From NCBI GenBank assembly GCA_023381415.1, contig JAMCUN010000026.1, positions 1-64,000 of the forward strand: 64,000 nt of DNA, given 5' to 3'. The notes beneath the pieces were generated by a model, which had not been told where the DNA came from, ran no database searches, and saw only the letters and a list, made by a program, of their open reading frames with translations. Origin of the DNA: Thermoplasmatota archaeon (GTDB taxonomy: Archaea; Thermoplasmatota; Thermoplasmata; Thermoplasmatales; GCA-001856825). The translations under genes were made by a program, and so were the position numbers. The first letter of the stretch is position 1, and each line of letters starts with the position of its first letter. Below are positions 25,624 to 33,397 of the stretch, piece after piece.

Positions 25624-25946
25624 TGCCCTCCCTCCTTTTCGATGACTACGAACGATACCGACTTGGCAAGCGGTCTCGCATACGCTATCTTTACCACATC
25701 ACCGAGTTTCACGTGAATGCACCCGGGCAGGTGGGCGTGATACCTCTTCCTCCTCTTCTCGTACCTCTCGTACTTAGGGTTCTTCTTCAGGTATTCCCTC
25801 ACTACCGTCACCGTTCCCTTCATCGCCACAGAAGTCACCTTTCCCTGGATTATTGGTGACTTCACCCCGAGTTCTCCGTGGAACGGACACTTCGAATCTG
25901 TACATACTTCCTTTGGTTCGTTAACCTCTATGCCTATGTTCCTCAT
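25620..25946 (-). CDS. rps17: Small ribosomal subunit protein S17
   Basis: The 108-residue protein is archaeal S17 (uS17). It has the archaeal N-terminal part with two cysteines (CTDSKCPFHGELGVKSPII) and the OB-fold core QGKVTSVAMKGTVTVVREYL, then GCIHVKLGDVVKIAYARPLA. It overlaps the Rpp29 gene by four bases. Confidence 0.95.
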   Translation of the reverse strand: MRNIGIEVNEPKEVCTDSKCPFHGELGVKSPIIQGKVTSVAMKGTVTVVREYLKKNPKYERYEKRRKRYHAHLPGCIHVKLGDVVKIAYARPLAKSVSFVVIEKEGGQ

Positions 25947-26200
25947 TGCCTTCCCTTCCTCCTTATCTTTTTCATCTTGTCCTCGGGCCTGAACCTCATG
26001 CTCCCAAGGTCGACCCTTTGATCGTTAATCAACAAAATACCGCTGGTCTTCGGCAGAGTCTTCAACCCCCTGCCCGTCTCCAGCTTCAGGATGTTCCTTC
26101 TCTCGTCCACTACCGTTCCAGTCATCCCGACCATCGATGGGTCTGTATGACTTATCACAACGACCTTTGATCCCAGGACATCCGTCAACGTAGGATTCAT
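25943..26200 (-). CDS. rnp1: Ribonuclease P protein component 1 (Rpp29/Pop4)
   Basis: The 85-residue protein is the archaeal Rpp29 homologue, which supports RNase P RNA in tRNA 5' maturation. It reads VLGSKVVVISHTDPSMVGMT, then GTVVDERRNILKLETGRGLK, then RVDLGSMRFRPEDKMKKIRR; this matches the Sm-like barrel and basic tail. Its place between aIF1/SUI1 and S17 is the conserved archaeal position. Confidence 0.9.
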   Translation of the reverse strand: MNPTLTDVLGSKVVVISHTDPSMVGMTGTVVDERRNILKLETGRGLKTLPKTSGILLINDQRVDLGSMRFRPEDKMKKIRRKGRQ

Positions 26201-26487
26201 TCTGTTACCTCTACCTTGAACCCCATCTCTTCGAGGACCTTCTTTGCCCTGTCCCTCTGGTCCCCCTGCAGCTCTATCTTCTCATCCTTGACTGTTCCGC
26301 CAGTGGCGGTCTTCTTCTTCAGGGTCTTAGCCAACTCCTTTATGTCCTCCGTGTGTGAATCGAACCCGGAGACTATGGTCACCCACTTGCCGTACCTCCT
26401 CTTGTCTGTCTCTATGGTTATGACCTGAGACTCCCTCGCAATCTCGTCCAGCGGCGTAAGGTCCCTCAAAATCTTGTCGTCCTTCAT
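26197..26487 (-). CDS. Translation initiation factor aIF1 (SUI1/YciH family)
   Basis: The 96-residue protein is a SUI1-domain protein involved in start-codon selection: VITIETDKRRYGKWVTIVSG, then FDSHTEDIKELAKTLKKKTA, then TGGTVKDEKIELQGDQRDRA. The TGGTVK and ELQGD segments are signature parts. It lies between rpl29 and Rpp29 with four-base overlaps on each side. Confidence 0.93.
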   Translation of the reverse strand: MKDDKILRDLTPLDEIARESQVITIETDKRRYGKWVTIVSGFDSHTEDIKELAKTLKKKTATGGTVKDEKIELQGDQRDRAKKVLEEMGFKVEVTE

Positions 26488-26675
26488 CTCTCTGACTCCC
26501 TCATTACGGTCTCTATCCTTGCGATCTGCCTCCGGAGGGACTCTATCTTCCCCGGGCTAGGAGGAGCTCCTCCCATGGCCGATATTCCCCTCTCCCTCAT
26601 CAGTTCCTCCCTGAGGTCCGCATATTTCTTGTCTATCTCTTCCTTACTCATTTTGCGTATCGACTTTGCCTTCAT
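26484..26675 (-). CDS. rpl29: Large ribosomal subunit protein L29
   Basis: The 63-residue helical protein is L29 (uL29): MKAKSIRKMSKEEIDKKYAD, then LREELMRERG, and SPGKIESLRRQIARIETVMR. The start with MKAKSIRKMS aligns with the family, so the 32-base overlap with rps3 is probably real. A second ATG eight codons later would leave an overlap of only eight bases. Confidence 0.93.
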   Translation of the reverse strand: MKAKSIRKMSKEEIDKKYADLREELMRERGISAMGGAPPSPGKIESLRRQIARIETVMRESER

Positions 26676-27294
26676 TTCCTCTTATAAAGGTGGAAGGAAC
26701 CAGCTTGATCTTTCCAACCTTTATGTCATCCGGCAGCTTCACGTCGTTCCTGAGGATCTTTACGTATACCCCTATTATACCTGGTTTTGTGAGCGCAACC
26801 GCGAACCCTTTCTCTATCTTCTCTGATGGGAATCCTGACGAGATGACCTTTCCTGCGGTGTACTTTACGCTCCTTGATCTTTCACCTGTCAGCTTCCCTC
26901 CCATTCTGACCTGCCCGCCTCTTGCCCCTGAGTCCATGATCCGCTTCAGGATGCTGTGCCCCGCCCTCCTGAAGTGCCATCCCTTCTCTATAGACCGGGC
27001 AAGCTTCTGAGCCATGATCTGGGCATTCAGTCCGGGCTGCTCGGTTCCTTCCACCTTTATAAGAGGACTGGTGAGGTTGAACCTCTTTTCCAGCGTGGTC
27101 TCCATGTTCTTAATCTTCGATCCCCTTCTTCCTATGACAAGTCCAGGCCTCTCCACCTTCAGCATCACTATCGTGTTCTGCGGTGTCCTCTGGATCTCGA
27201 CTCCTCCAAAGCCTGCATCACCTATCTCGCTTATCAGGTACTCCTTGATCAGCTGCCTTCTTATGTTCTCCTTGAGAAACTTAAGTTCCTTCAT
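26644..27294 (-). CDS. rps3: Small ribosomal subunit protein S3
   Basis: The 216-residue protein is archaeal S3 (uS3) with an N-terminal KH domain (VERPGLVIGRRGSKIKNMET) and the C-terminal S3 domain (ARGGQVRMGGKLTGERSRSV, KYTAGKVISSG). Its end carries a short charged tail that overlaps rpl29. Confidence 0.95.
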   Translation of the reverse strand: MKELKFLKENIRRQLIKEYLISEIGDAGFGGVEIQRTPQNTIVMLKVERPGLVIGRRGSKIKNMETTLEKRFNLTSPLIKVEGTEQPGLNAQIMAQKLARSIEKGWHFRRAGHSILKRIMDSGARGGQVRMGGKLTGERSRSVKYTAGKVISSGFPSEKIEKGFAVALTKPGIIGVYVKILRNDVKLPDDIKVGKIKLVPSTFIRGNEGKVDTQNE

Positions 27295-27749
27295 TCTGAT
27301 TCCTCCGCCTCTATCTCTTCCAGGATTATCTGGATGTGCACCCTCTCCCTGTAGAATTTGCCGCTGGACCCGAAAGCCTTGTAGGTGTAGAATTTTATCG
27401 GTGGGGCAGGTTGAGCCACTGCGCTCCTGACAGTCAGCTTGTCAGAGTCGAGCTGCTTGAACTCAGCATTGTTCTCTGCGTTAGTCAGTGCCTCGAGCAC
27501 ATACTTTGCGGCCCTTACCGGGTACCTTCCTGGACCAGTTCCCCTCTTGTGGGAGACGGAATCAAGGAACTTTCTGTAAGGTACCGCGCTCTTCTTGTTG
27601 ATGACCTCTTCAAGGTAGTCTTTCGCGTGATTTAGTTTCATTCCCTTTATTGTCCTCACTATCTCCAGCGCATCCCTCGGCGAGATTGGAGTGTTCACTG
27701 ATGTTGCCCTTGCGGTTTTCTTCTTGTCGGTTTCCATCACATACTTCAT
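27291..27749 (-). CDS. rpl22: Large ribosomal subunit protein L22
   Basis: The 152-residue protein is archaeal L22 (uL22): TSVNTPISPRDALEIVRTIK, then RKFLDSVSHKRGTGPGRYPV, and FYTYKAFGSSGKFYRERVHI at the C-terminus. The GRYPV loop region is the part that lines the exit tunnel. It overlaps rps3 by four bases. Confidence 0.94.
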   Translation of the reverse strand: MKYVMETDKKKTARATSVNTPISPRDALEIVRTIKGMKLNHAKDYLEEVINKKSAVPYRKFLDSVSHKRGTGPGRYPVRAAKYVLEALTNAENNAEFKQLDSDKLTVRSAVAQPAPPIKFYTYKAFGSSGKFYRERVHIQIILEEIEAEESE

Positions 27750-27758
27750 ATCAAGACC

Positions 27759-28214
27759 TCACTTCAGCGGCAGGAACTTCGATCCTCTGGTTGCCCCCAC
27801 TCCAGGACCTGAGTGTTTGACTTCTTTCCTTGTCTGGGAGTATTCGCCTAGGTAATGCCCGATCATCTCTTCCTTGATAGTGAATGTCTGGTAAAGGTGG
27901 CCGTTGTAGACTGATACGGTCTTTCCAACGTACTGAGGTATGATGATCAGGTCCCTTACCCTGGTCTTCACCGAGTCTTCCTCCAGGAGCCTCTCGTGAA
28001 GCCTCTGCTGCTCAATGTTATACCCTCTCTTCAGGGACCTTCTTGCCCTAGCTGGGATGAGATTCATCAGACCCTGGAGGTCCAGTGAGAGAAGCTGTTC
28101 CATGGTCTTCCCCTTGTATAGTATCTCCTTTCCTCTCTCGGCTATTGCCTTCGTCGCCTTCCTCTTGGACCTCTTTATCGCCTTCTGTGATCTAAGTCTT
28201 CTATCTTCAGGCAT
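27759..28214 (-). CDS. rps19: Small ribosomal subunit protein S19
   Basis: The 151-residue protein is archaeal S19 (uS19), with a long N-terminal helical extension followed by LIIIPQYVGKTVSVYNGHLY, TIKEEMIGHYLGEYSQTRKE and VKHSGPGVGATRGSKFLPLK. The GATRGSKF end is diagnostic. Confidence 0.95.
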   Translation of the reverse strand: MPEDRRLRSQKAIKRSKRKATKAIAERGKEILYKGKTMEQLLSLDLQGLMNLIPARARRSLKRGYNIEQQRLHERLLEEDSVKTRVRDLIIIPQYVGKTVSVYNGHLYQTFTIKEEMIGHYLGEYSQTRKEVKHSGPGVGATRGSKFLPLK

Positions 28215-28914
28215 TTATCTTCACCTTCTTCCTAGGGGAGAGTCTCCCAACCTTCCTTCCTGGTGGAGTGTTCCTTCCGACGGTGGATGGCCTGCCAACG
28301 TGCTGGTGGTTTCCTCCTCCGTGTGGGTGATTCGCGGCATTCATTGCAATACCCCTGACTGTGTATGGCCTCTTCGCCCTGCTCTGGTATGCGTGTATTC
28401 TCTTCCCTGCCTTCAGGAACGGTTTTGTGTTCCTTCCTCCTCCGCCCGTCACGCCTATGGTTGCTAGACAGGAAGGTTTAATGTCCCTCATCTTGCCTGA
28501 CGGCAACTTGAGCGTAACATTCTCTCCATGTGCAACCACCGTGCAGAACGACCCTGGGGTCCTGGCTATGTTCCCGCCGGATCCTGGCTTTATTTCGACG
28601 TTGTAAACAATCGATCCATCTGGAATCAATCCGAGAGGAAGGGTATTTCCAACCATCGACGGCACCTCTGCTCCTCCCCTGATCCTCTGGCCCTCGAACA
28701 TGCCCGTGTGAGCTATGAAATTCCTGCTGCTACTGTCATTCATCCTCACGACCGCTACAGGAGCATAGTGCCCTGGGTCCCTGACCAGCCTCTCGACCTT
28801 TCCTTCCCAGTTCTTTTCCGATGGATACCTGATTTGACCATAATGTCTGTGGCTAGGGCTCTTGTACATGAGCCCTCCCTTTCCTCTCCTCTGAACAACT
28901 ATTCTCTTTCCCAT
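28207..28914 (-). CDS. rpl2: Large ribosomal subunit protein L2
   Basis: The 235-residue protein is archaeal L2 (uL2), needed for subunit joining. It has GKRIVVQRRGKGGLMYKSPS, MVGNTLPLGLIPDGSIVYNV, GSFCTVVAHGENVTLKLPSG, and the conserved loop RGIAMNAANHPHGGGNHQHV near the C-terminus. Confidence 0.95.
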   Translation of the reverse strand: MGKRIVVQRRGKGGLMYKSPSHRHYGQIRYPSEKNWEGKVERLVRDPGHYAPVAVVRMNDSSSRNFIAHTGMFEGQRIRGGAEVPSMVGNTLPLGLIPDGSIVYNVEIKPGSGGNIARTPGSFCTVVAHGENVTLKLPSGKMRDIKPSCLATIGVTGGGGRNTKPFLKAGKRIHAYQSRAKRPYTVRGIAMNAANHPHGGGNHQHVGRPSTVGRNTPPGRKVGRLSPRKKVKINA

Positions 28915-28923
28915 ATTTTCACC

Positions 28924-29184
28924 TTAGAATATTCCCAGCTTGGTAGCCAGCTCCTCCGCAGAAAAATCCTTTGATATTTTCACTATTGCCTTCTTCCCTT
29001 CCTTGTCCCTCAATATATTGACGTTGCTTACCTTCATTTCTGATATCTCCTCGACCGCCCTCTTCACCTGGTCCCTTGTTGCCCTTTCGTTGACTATGAA
29101 CCATATCTTGTTGTCCCTCTCTATCTGCAGCATTGATTTCTCTGTGACGAATGGCTTCAGCAGAATATCGTACGGACTCTTCAT
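28924..29184 (-). CDS. rpl23: Large ribosomal subunit protein L23
   Basis: The 86-residue protein is L23 (uL23): MKSPYDILLKPFVTEKSMLQ, then NKIWFIVNERATRDQVKRAV, and EISEMKVSNVNILRDKEGKK. It docks at the tunnel exit. ATG 29184 overlaps the rpl4 stop as ATGA; an ATG at 29193 three codons upstream is possible. Confidence 0.93.
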   Translation of the reverse strand: MKSPYDILLKPFVTEKSMLQIERDNKIWFIVNERATRDQVKRAVEEISEMKVSNVNILRDKEGKKAIVKISKDFSAEELATKLGIF

Positions 29185-29939
29185 ATCTTCCACCCCCTGA
29201 CATCGTTCAGTGCCCCCTCTGTCATTACAAGGAGCCTGCCTGGATGTCCTCCTGGTGCAAGCACGTAAGCGTTCAGTTCTTCGGGTTTGACTATGTCCAC
29301 TCCTGGCAGGTTGCTCAGCGCCTTATAGATGTGCGACTTGTCCTTTACCACGAACAGGATGCTCTTCGGGGTGACATACTTTCTCCCCCTGCTCTTCCCC
29401 CTGCCAGCCCTTATCTTAGTCCCTTCTTTGGACCTAATTATGTCGCTGAACACTCCGACCTTCTCCAGGACGGCGCTTGCTTCACTTGTTTTCTCGATCT
29501 GTTCGAACCTGTCTTCGAGGATGACAGGAAGGGATTCTGCCGTGAACCTGTGACCCCTCTGCTTCACTAGTTCTGGAGACACCGTTGAAGATAGTGCAGA
29601 CAACTTCGCATACATTCTCTCCTTCCTGTTGACCTTCATGTTCCAATTCTTTGCCGTTACCGGGTGATGGGCAGACCTGCCTCCCCTTGCATTGCTCAGT
29701 AGCACGCCCCTGGAACTTCCTGCGACCCTCGGATATCTTGAAATGCCGTGATTTGGACCCATGTTGTGACCTACCCTTCTGTTGCCTGCGAACCAGTAGC
29801 TCCCATACGGAGTCCTTCCATTGGACTGGTAGGCGTTCGTGAACCTGACTATCAGATCGTTCCTGATCGGGAACTTGAAGGCATCAGGCAAATCTATGGT
29901 CCTCACGATCTTTCCATCAATTGAGAAAAGATTAGTCAT
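29181..29939 (-). CDS. rpl4: Large ribosomal subunit protein L4
   Basis: The 252-residue protein is archaeal L4 (uL4): LFSIDGKIVRTIDLPDAFKF, then NHGISRYPRVAGSSRGVLLS, NARGGRSAHHPVTAKNWNMK and GRGKSRGRKYVTPKSILFVV. L4 also acts as an autoregulator of this operon in bacteria, but nothing here shows that. It directly follows rpl3. Confidence 0.95.
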   Translation of the reverse strand: MTNLFSIDGKIVRTIDLPDAFKFPIRNDLIVRFTNAYQSNGRTPYGSYWFAGNRRVGHNMGPNHGISRYPRVAGSSRGVLLSNARGGRSAHHPVTAKNWNMKVNRKERMYAKLSALSSTVSPELVKQRGHRFTAESLPVILEDRFEQIEKTSEASAVLEKVGVFSDIIRSKEGTKIRAGRGKSRGRKYVTPKSILFVVKDKSHIYKALSNLPGVDIVKPEELNAYVLAPGGHPGRLLVMTEGALNDVRGWKI

Positions 29940-29940
29940 T

Positions 29941-30930
29941 TCACGCCCCCTGCTTGCTTTCTACCGATACGTATGTCATTCCTACCTTCTCCACATCCGG
30001 CACGAACTGTCTGGCCGGGTCTCTTAGCTTTATTATCCTCTTCGTAGATCCTGGGATTGAGCCATGGACGAGGATGTAGCTGTTGACCACCTCGCCGTAG
30101 TTCAGGAACCCACCCTTCGGAGTGATCGCCTTCTCCTCTGGTTTGCCGTAATAGAGAACCCTCTTGTTGAACTCTGTCCTCTGATGGAAACCCATCTGTC
30201 CGGCCTGAGGGACGGTGTTCCTGACCCAGTCCGGGTGCCATGGCCCCAGCGTACCGATCATTCTCCTGTGCTTCCTGTTCTTGTAGGGCAGAAGCTTCAC
30301 ACCCCACCTCTTAACGTGACCCTGGAACCCCTTGCCCTTCGTTATGGCTATAATGTCCACGAACTTTCCTGACTTGGAGAATGAATCGAAGGTAACTTCC
30401 TTACCTAGAATTGATTTAGCGTAATCTATCCTTTCTTTTATTGTTCCTCCGCCAATCCTTATCTCTGTTAGGTCTGGAACCTTCTTTGAAATCGCCTTCA
30501 CCTTCTCGTTCTGGATCAGAACCAGGACGTTCACATCATATGCATCCTTTCCGTCCAGCTCCTTTGGCTTGTACTCTTTTGAAATTGGGAGTATCTTCTT
30601 GAGCTCATTGATGGAGCCCGTATCGTATACCTCCCCTATCGTGTGCTCCCCGTAGGTGTCCCTTCCGTAGAGCCTTATTCCTACCACCTTGAGCGGAGGA
30701 ACCTCTATTACTGTAACAGAAGAAGCAACCTCCGACCCAGCGGTTGTGCTGCTCTTCCTGTAATCTACAAACAGCGCATGCGTCATTCCTGCCTTGAACC
30801 CAACGAAGCCCTGGAGCTTCGGTCCTTCCTTTATTTCAGGCCATGACCTGATGTGCGGTATGATCGATCTTGCCCTCTTCCTGGGATAGTATCCCATAGA
30901 CCCATGTCTCGAATGATTTGGTGTTGCCAT
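29941..30930 (-). CDS. rpl3: Large ribosomal subunit protein L3
   Basis: From ATG 30930 the protein has 329 residues: MATPNHSRHGSMGYYPRKRA, then FVGFKAGMTHALFVDYRKSS, ITKGKGFQGHVKRWGVKLLP and RMIGTLGPWHPDWVRNTVPQ. This is archaeal L3 (uL3) with its long central extension. The frame is open three codons further (GTG 30939), but the M-A-T-P start fits the family and GTGAT lies just upstream. It is the first gene of the minus-strand ribosomal cluster. Confidence 0.95.
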   Translation of the reverse strand: MATPNHSRHGSMGYYPRKRARSIIPHIRSWPEIKEGPKLQGFVGFKAGMTHALFVDYRKSSTTAGSEVASSVTVIEVPPLKVVGIRLYGRDTYGEHTIGEVYDTGSINELKKILPISKEYKPKELDGKDAYDVNVLVLIQNEKVKAISKKVPDLTEIRIGGGTIKERIDYAKSILGKEVTFDSFSKSGKFVDIIAITKGKGFQGHVKRWGVKLLPYKNRKHRRMIGTLGPWHPDWVRNTVPQAGQMGFHQRTEFNKRVLYYGKPEEKAITPKGGFLNYGEVVNSYILVHGSIPGSTKRIIKLRDPARQFVPDVEKVGMTYVSVESKQGA

Positions 30931-31253
30931 TCCTATCACTGCTGCACAGCCGTTGCGTCTTGATGCGTTCTAAATTCCTGAACCATCATTGGCACTATGG
31001 CCAGAGACGTGTGGCTAATGCTCTTTCGACAGAACTTGTTTGTATTTAAATCGATCGCAACCCCTATTTACGATTTCTGGTCAGGTCCCCAGCTGAAAAT
31101 TTGGATTGGCCAGGGCTGCCTCCATTGACCTCTCCTCTCTGACATTTTAGCCATCCTTGGTCTATGAGGAAGTGGAGAGTTTAACGTATCCCATTGTTGC
31201 TATTCCGTTTCTCTGCATTTCCCCTGTAAAACTGAAAAGGGGACTCAATGCTT
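30931..31253 (-). other. Leader and upstream region of the rpl3 cluster
   Basis: This 323-base gap holds the cluster promoter (31041-31052) and a leader of about 90 bases before rpl3. Within the leader a 17-codon open frame (30989 to 30936) ends six bases before the rpl3 ATG. From 31053 to 31253 I see no gene or clear structure. Confidence 0.45.
31041..31052 (-). promoter_or_regulatory. TATA box of the rpl3 ribosomal cluster
   Basis: GATTTAAATACA read on the minus strand is the strongest TATA-like element upstream of rpl3. It predicts transcription from about 31020, leaving a leader of about 90 bases, unlike the leaderless genes elsewhere in the window. Confidence 0.45.
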
Positions 31254-31490
31254 TCAGATCCCCCTTATCTGAAGAGCATTCAAGTATGATCCATTCCCCT
31301 GCCTGCTTTCTGTCAAGACTATCTCAAGCTTATTCCCCTCTCCTGATTGCACCTTCAATCTTCCCCTGTGACCGCAGTCATCGCAGATGAATGACACAAC
31401 GCAGATGCCTTTGAAGACAATCTCGCTGACGTCTTCTAACCTTATCCTGTCTGATCCGCAACTTGGGCATTCGACTATCATTTTGTTCAT
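31254..31490 (-). CDS. Small zinc-ribbon protein
   Basis: The 78-residue protein has a classic zinc ribbon, VECPSCGSDRIRL and SFICDDCGHRGRLKVQ, and a polar C-terminus. Proteins of this kind often join transcription or translation complexes, but this one has no further diagnostic feature. ATG 31490 or the ATG three codons later may be the start. It is downstream of the DUF981 gene, separated by a T-rich stretch on its strand. Confidence 0.6.
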   Translation of the reverse strand: MNKMIVECPSCGSDRIRLEDVSEIVFKGICVVSFICDDCGHRGRLKVQSGEGNKLEIVLTESRQGNGSYLNALQIRGI

Positions 31491-31500
31491 AAATAAAAGG

Positions 31501-31508
31501 AAAAAAAA
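31501..31508 (-). terminator. Poly-T stretch after the DUF981 gene
   Basis: Eight consecutive A bases on the plus strand give T8 on the minus strand, starting three bases after the DUF981 stop codon. Oligo-T runs are typical archaeal terminators. A second T-rich patch (CCTTTTATTT) follows immediately. Confidence 0.45.
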
Positions 31509-31511
31509 TGT

Positions 31512-32105
31512 TTATGGTGGGCTTGCAAGGTGTCCGTTAAGCGCAATGTAGCCTATTAACAGCGAGAATACGGTGCCTATGCCGAGCAGCACGAACTCGA
31601 GATAGTAAAGGTATTTTCCTGCGGTCTTGTTCGGTCTTATGTACGCCAATGGGGAGAGAACAGCACCTATTCCGTCAAACAGGTACAGTCCCATCGCTGT
31701 TATGAGGTTCTGTCCGGTCTCAAGCTTCAACTGAACTATGCTGTAGGCTCCCACCAGTACGTAGATGCCCAGCAACATCAACAGGATAGGCACGATTCCA
31801 AGATTCACGTTCTTAGGGTCCCTGTAAACCAATACCGCAAGCACCATCAGAAGCAGGCCAAAGAGAAGGAGGGGATCCCCGAAGAGCATATTGTATGACG
31901 CAACGAAAGACGGAAATGGCCAGAACATTGACATATAGAAACCGCTCATGAAGTCAAACGCCCCAACCCCTATTGCAGGAATCACGAGGGCCCTGACCTG
32001 TTCTGTCATCCCTCTCGCAGAGAACAGGAAATAGAACGCCCCTATTGCTGTTCCGAAGGAGAGACCGATCAACATGACGGCCAGTGGGTCAACAAACGTC
32101 GCCAT
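31512..32105 (-). CDS. DUF981 family integral membrane protein
   Basis: The 197-residue protein has about six membrane helices: MATFVDPLAVMLIGLSFGTA, GVGAFDFMSGFYMSMFWPFP, FGDPLLLFGLLLMVLAVLVY, and three more, ending LLGIGTVFSLLIGYIALNGH. The MFWPFP and YNMLFGDPLLLFG segments are typical of DUF981 membrane proteins, whose function is unknown. GGTGA lies eight bases before the ATG, and a TATA-like box (about 32136-32144) lies further upstream. Confidence 0.7.
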   Translation of the reverse strand: MATFVDPLAVMLIGLSFGTAIGAFYFLFSARGMTEQVRALVIPAIGVGAFDFMSGFYMSMFWPFPSFVASYNMLFGDPLLLFGLLLMVLAVLVYRDPKNVNLGIVPILLMLLGIYVLVGAYSIVQLKLETGQNLITAMGLYLFDGIGAVLSPLAYIRPNKTAGKYLYYLEFVLLGIGTVFSLLIGYIALNGHLASPP

Positions 32106-32335
32106 AATTTAGGTCACCATTTCAGTATCGCTAGAAATTATATTACATATCATATGCCTAGCCGCTCACATTAACACCGGATAACGCATCAAGCCACACT
32201 GTTGCTCAGCCCTTTCAAATGCGATCGACTGGCCACCTCTACCGTACAGCGGAAGGCTCAACGATTTCTCTAAAATTTGCAGGAAATACTGGGGAATATA
32301 TAATAAAAAATGGAATAATTAGTTGGAGGTACAGT

Positions 32336-32713
32336 TCATCTCTTTGTGATCTCTTCCTTCATCCTCTTGTATTCTTCCTCAGTTATGGATCCGTTTGCAT
32401 AGCGCCTGTTCAGTATCTCCATTGCGTCTTCCCCTTCCCTCACGAAATGCTCATGCCCATTGTGCCCTTTAGTGACTTCAACTATCCAGAGCACGAACAG
32501 TATCAGGAGAGCTAGAGGTATGAGCATCATCAGTGCGCCGAACCCCCAGAACGGACCATACCCTCCCCAGAAGCCCATCATACCGTAGTAGGGATAGGTT
32601 CCTGCAGGATTGTAGCTGCGAACGAATATCGCATTGAGCACGACCGATAACACCACTACTGCCGCTATTATCCCAATGAAGACCCAGAAGAATCTCATTA
32701 CATGATTTCTCAA
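32336..32713 (-). CDS. Membrane protein with C-terminal SHOCT domain
   Basis: The 125-residue protein has two membrane helices (about residues 6-28 and 55-80) with an aromatic, glycine-rich loop between them (YYGMMGFWGGYGPFWGFGAL). A C-terminal SHOCT motif follows (AMEILNRRYANGSITEEEYK). SHOCT proteins are common small accessory proteins of unknown function. The promoter region upstream carries a TATA box (32747-32756) flanked by two inverted repeats, and the next gene upstream encodes a membrane-anchored winged-helix protein, so regulation by it is a reasonable guess. Confidence 0.65.
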   Translation of the reverse strand: MRNHVMRFFWVFIGIIAAVVVLSVVLNAIFVRSYNPAGTYPYYGMMGFWGGYGPFWGFGALMMLIPLALLILFVLWIVEVTKGHNGHEHFVREGEDAMEILNRRYANGSITEEEYKRMKEEITKR

Positions 32714-32730
32714 TTTTTCACCCTACATTC

Positions 32731-32742
32731 TTCAATGTTGAA
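32731..32742. promoter_or_regulatory. Inverted repeat TTCAA-TG-TTGAA near the SHOCT gene start
   Basis: Two five-base arms with a two-base centre lie between the TATA box and the SHOCT ATG, where a bound protein would block transcription. Confidence 0.35.
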
Positions 32743-32746
32743 AATG

Positions 32747-32756
32747 CTTATAAACG
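32747..32756 (-). promoter_or_regulatory. TATA box of the SHOCT gene
   Basis: Read on the minus strand, GTTTATAAGC lies about 37 bases before the ATG at 32713. Confidence 0.4.
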
Positions 32757-32761
32757 TATTC

Positions 32762-32775
32762 TGAAACATGTTTCA
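32762..32775. promoter_or_regulatory. 14-base palindrome TGAAACATGTTTCA, candidate operator
   Basis: The sequence equals its own reverse complement. It lies directly upstream of the SHOCT TATA box. The half-site TGAAAC also occurs at 32794-32799 and, on the minus strand, at 33375-33380 upstream of the regulator gene. Confidence 0.45.
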
Positions 32776-32787
32776 ATCTTATTAAAT

Positions 32788-33339
32788 CTATTTTGAAACT
32801 CTTTTCAGGACTATTCTGTTCGTGGTTCCGTGGCGCATTCTTTCGATGATCCCCTTTGATTCTAGCCTGTTGAGTATCCTCGTTATTGTCGCCTTTGAGT
32901 ACCCGTCTATGCTTGCAATGTCCCTCTGCAGAACACTCCCGCCGGCATCGACGATTATAGAATATATTTCCCTCTCTCCACCGTCGAGATATTTCAATAT
33001 CGCATCTTCCGAACCACCGTAGTTTTGATCTGTTTCTGGATGTTTTGCCGTTCCTGTCTCCAAAGAAATCTTAACTACGTTCCTGAAAAGGAAAATCAAA
33101 GACAGGACTAGAAGAACTGAAGAGGCAATGATTGCAGTAATTAGGTAGTAAGAATATGGAATCACTGGAAGGTTCTTGAAGAATGAGCTGTCCACCAGAA
33201 GGAAAAGGGTGAAAGAGAACAGTATCGTTAGTATCACGGATGCTACTGCTAAAACAGCTGAAACGATCGCATTCATAAGTGTCCTGTTTATCGGACGCGA
33301 ATTACCCTCCTCTTTCACAGCATGCAGAATAAAATGCAT
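32788..33339 (-). CDS. Membrane-anchored winged-helix transcriptional regulator
   Basis: From ATG 33339 the protein has 183 residues. Two membrane helices (LMNAIVSAVLAVASVILTIL with its continuation FSFTLFLLV, and YYLITAIIASSVLLVLSLIF) are followed by a linker and a C-terminal winged helix of MarR type: GEREIYSIIVDAGGSVLQRD, then IASIDGYSKATITRILNRLE, then SKGIIERMRHGTTNRIVLKR. The plan matches archaeal membrane-linked wHTH regulators. The frame is open to a TTG at 33381. A TGAAAC half-site and the palindrome ACAAATTTGT (33367-33376) lie upstream and may serve autoregulation. The SHOCT gene follows 74 bases downstream. Confidence 0.7.
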   Translation of the reverse strand: MHFILHAVKEEGNSRPINRTLMNAIVSAVLAVASVILTILFSFTLFLLVDSSFFKNLPVIPYSYYLITAIIASSVLLVLSLIFLFRNVVKISLETGTAKHPETDQNYGGSEDAILKYLDGGEREIYSIIVDAGGSVLQRDIASIDGYSKATITRILNRLESKGIIERMRHGTTNRIVLKRVSK

Positions 33340-33397
33340 TCTATTAGCTTTTGAGTGTGCTGCTCCACAAATTTGTTTCAAACCTCCTGACCTGATC

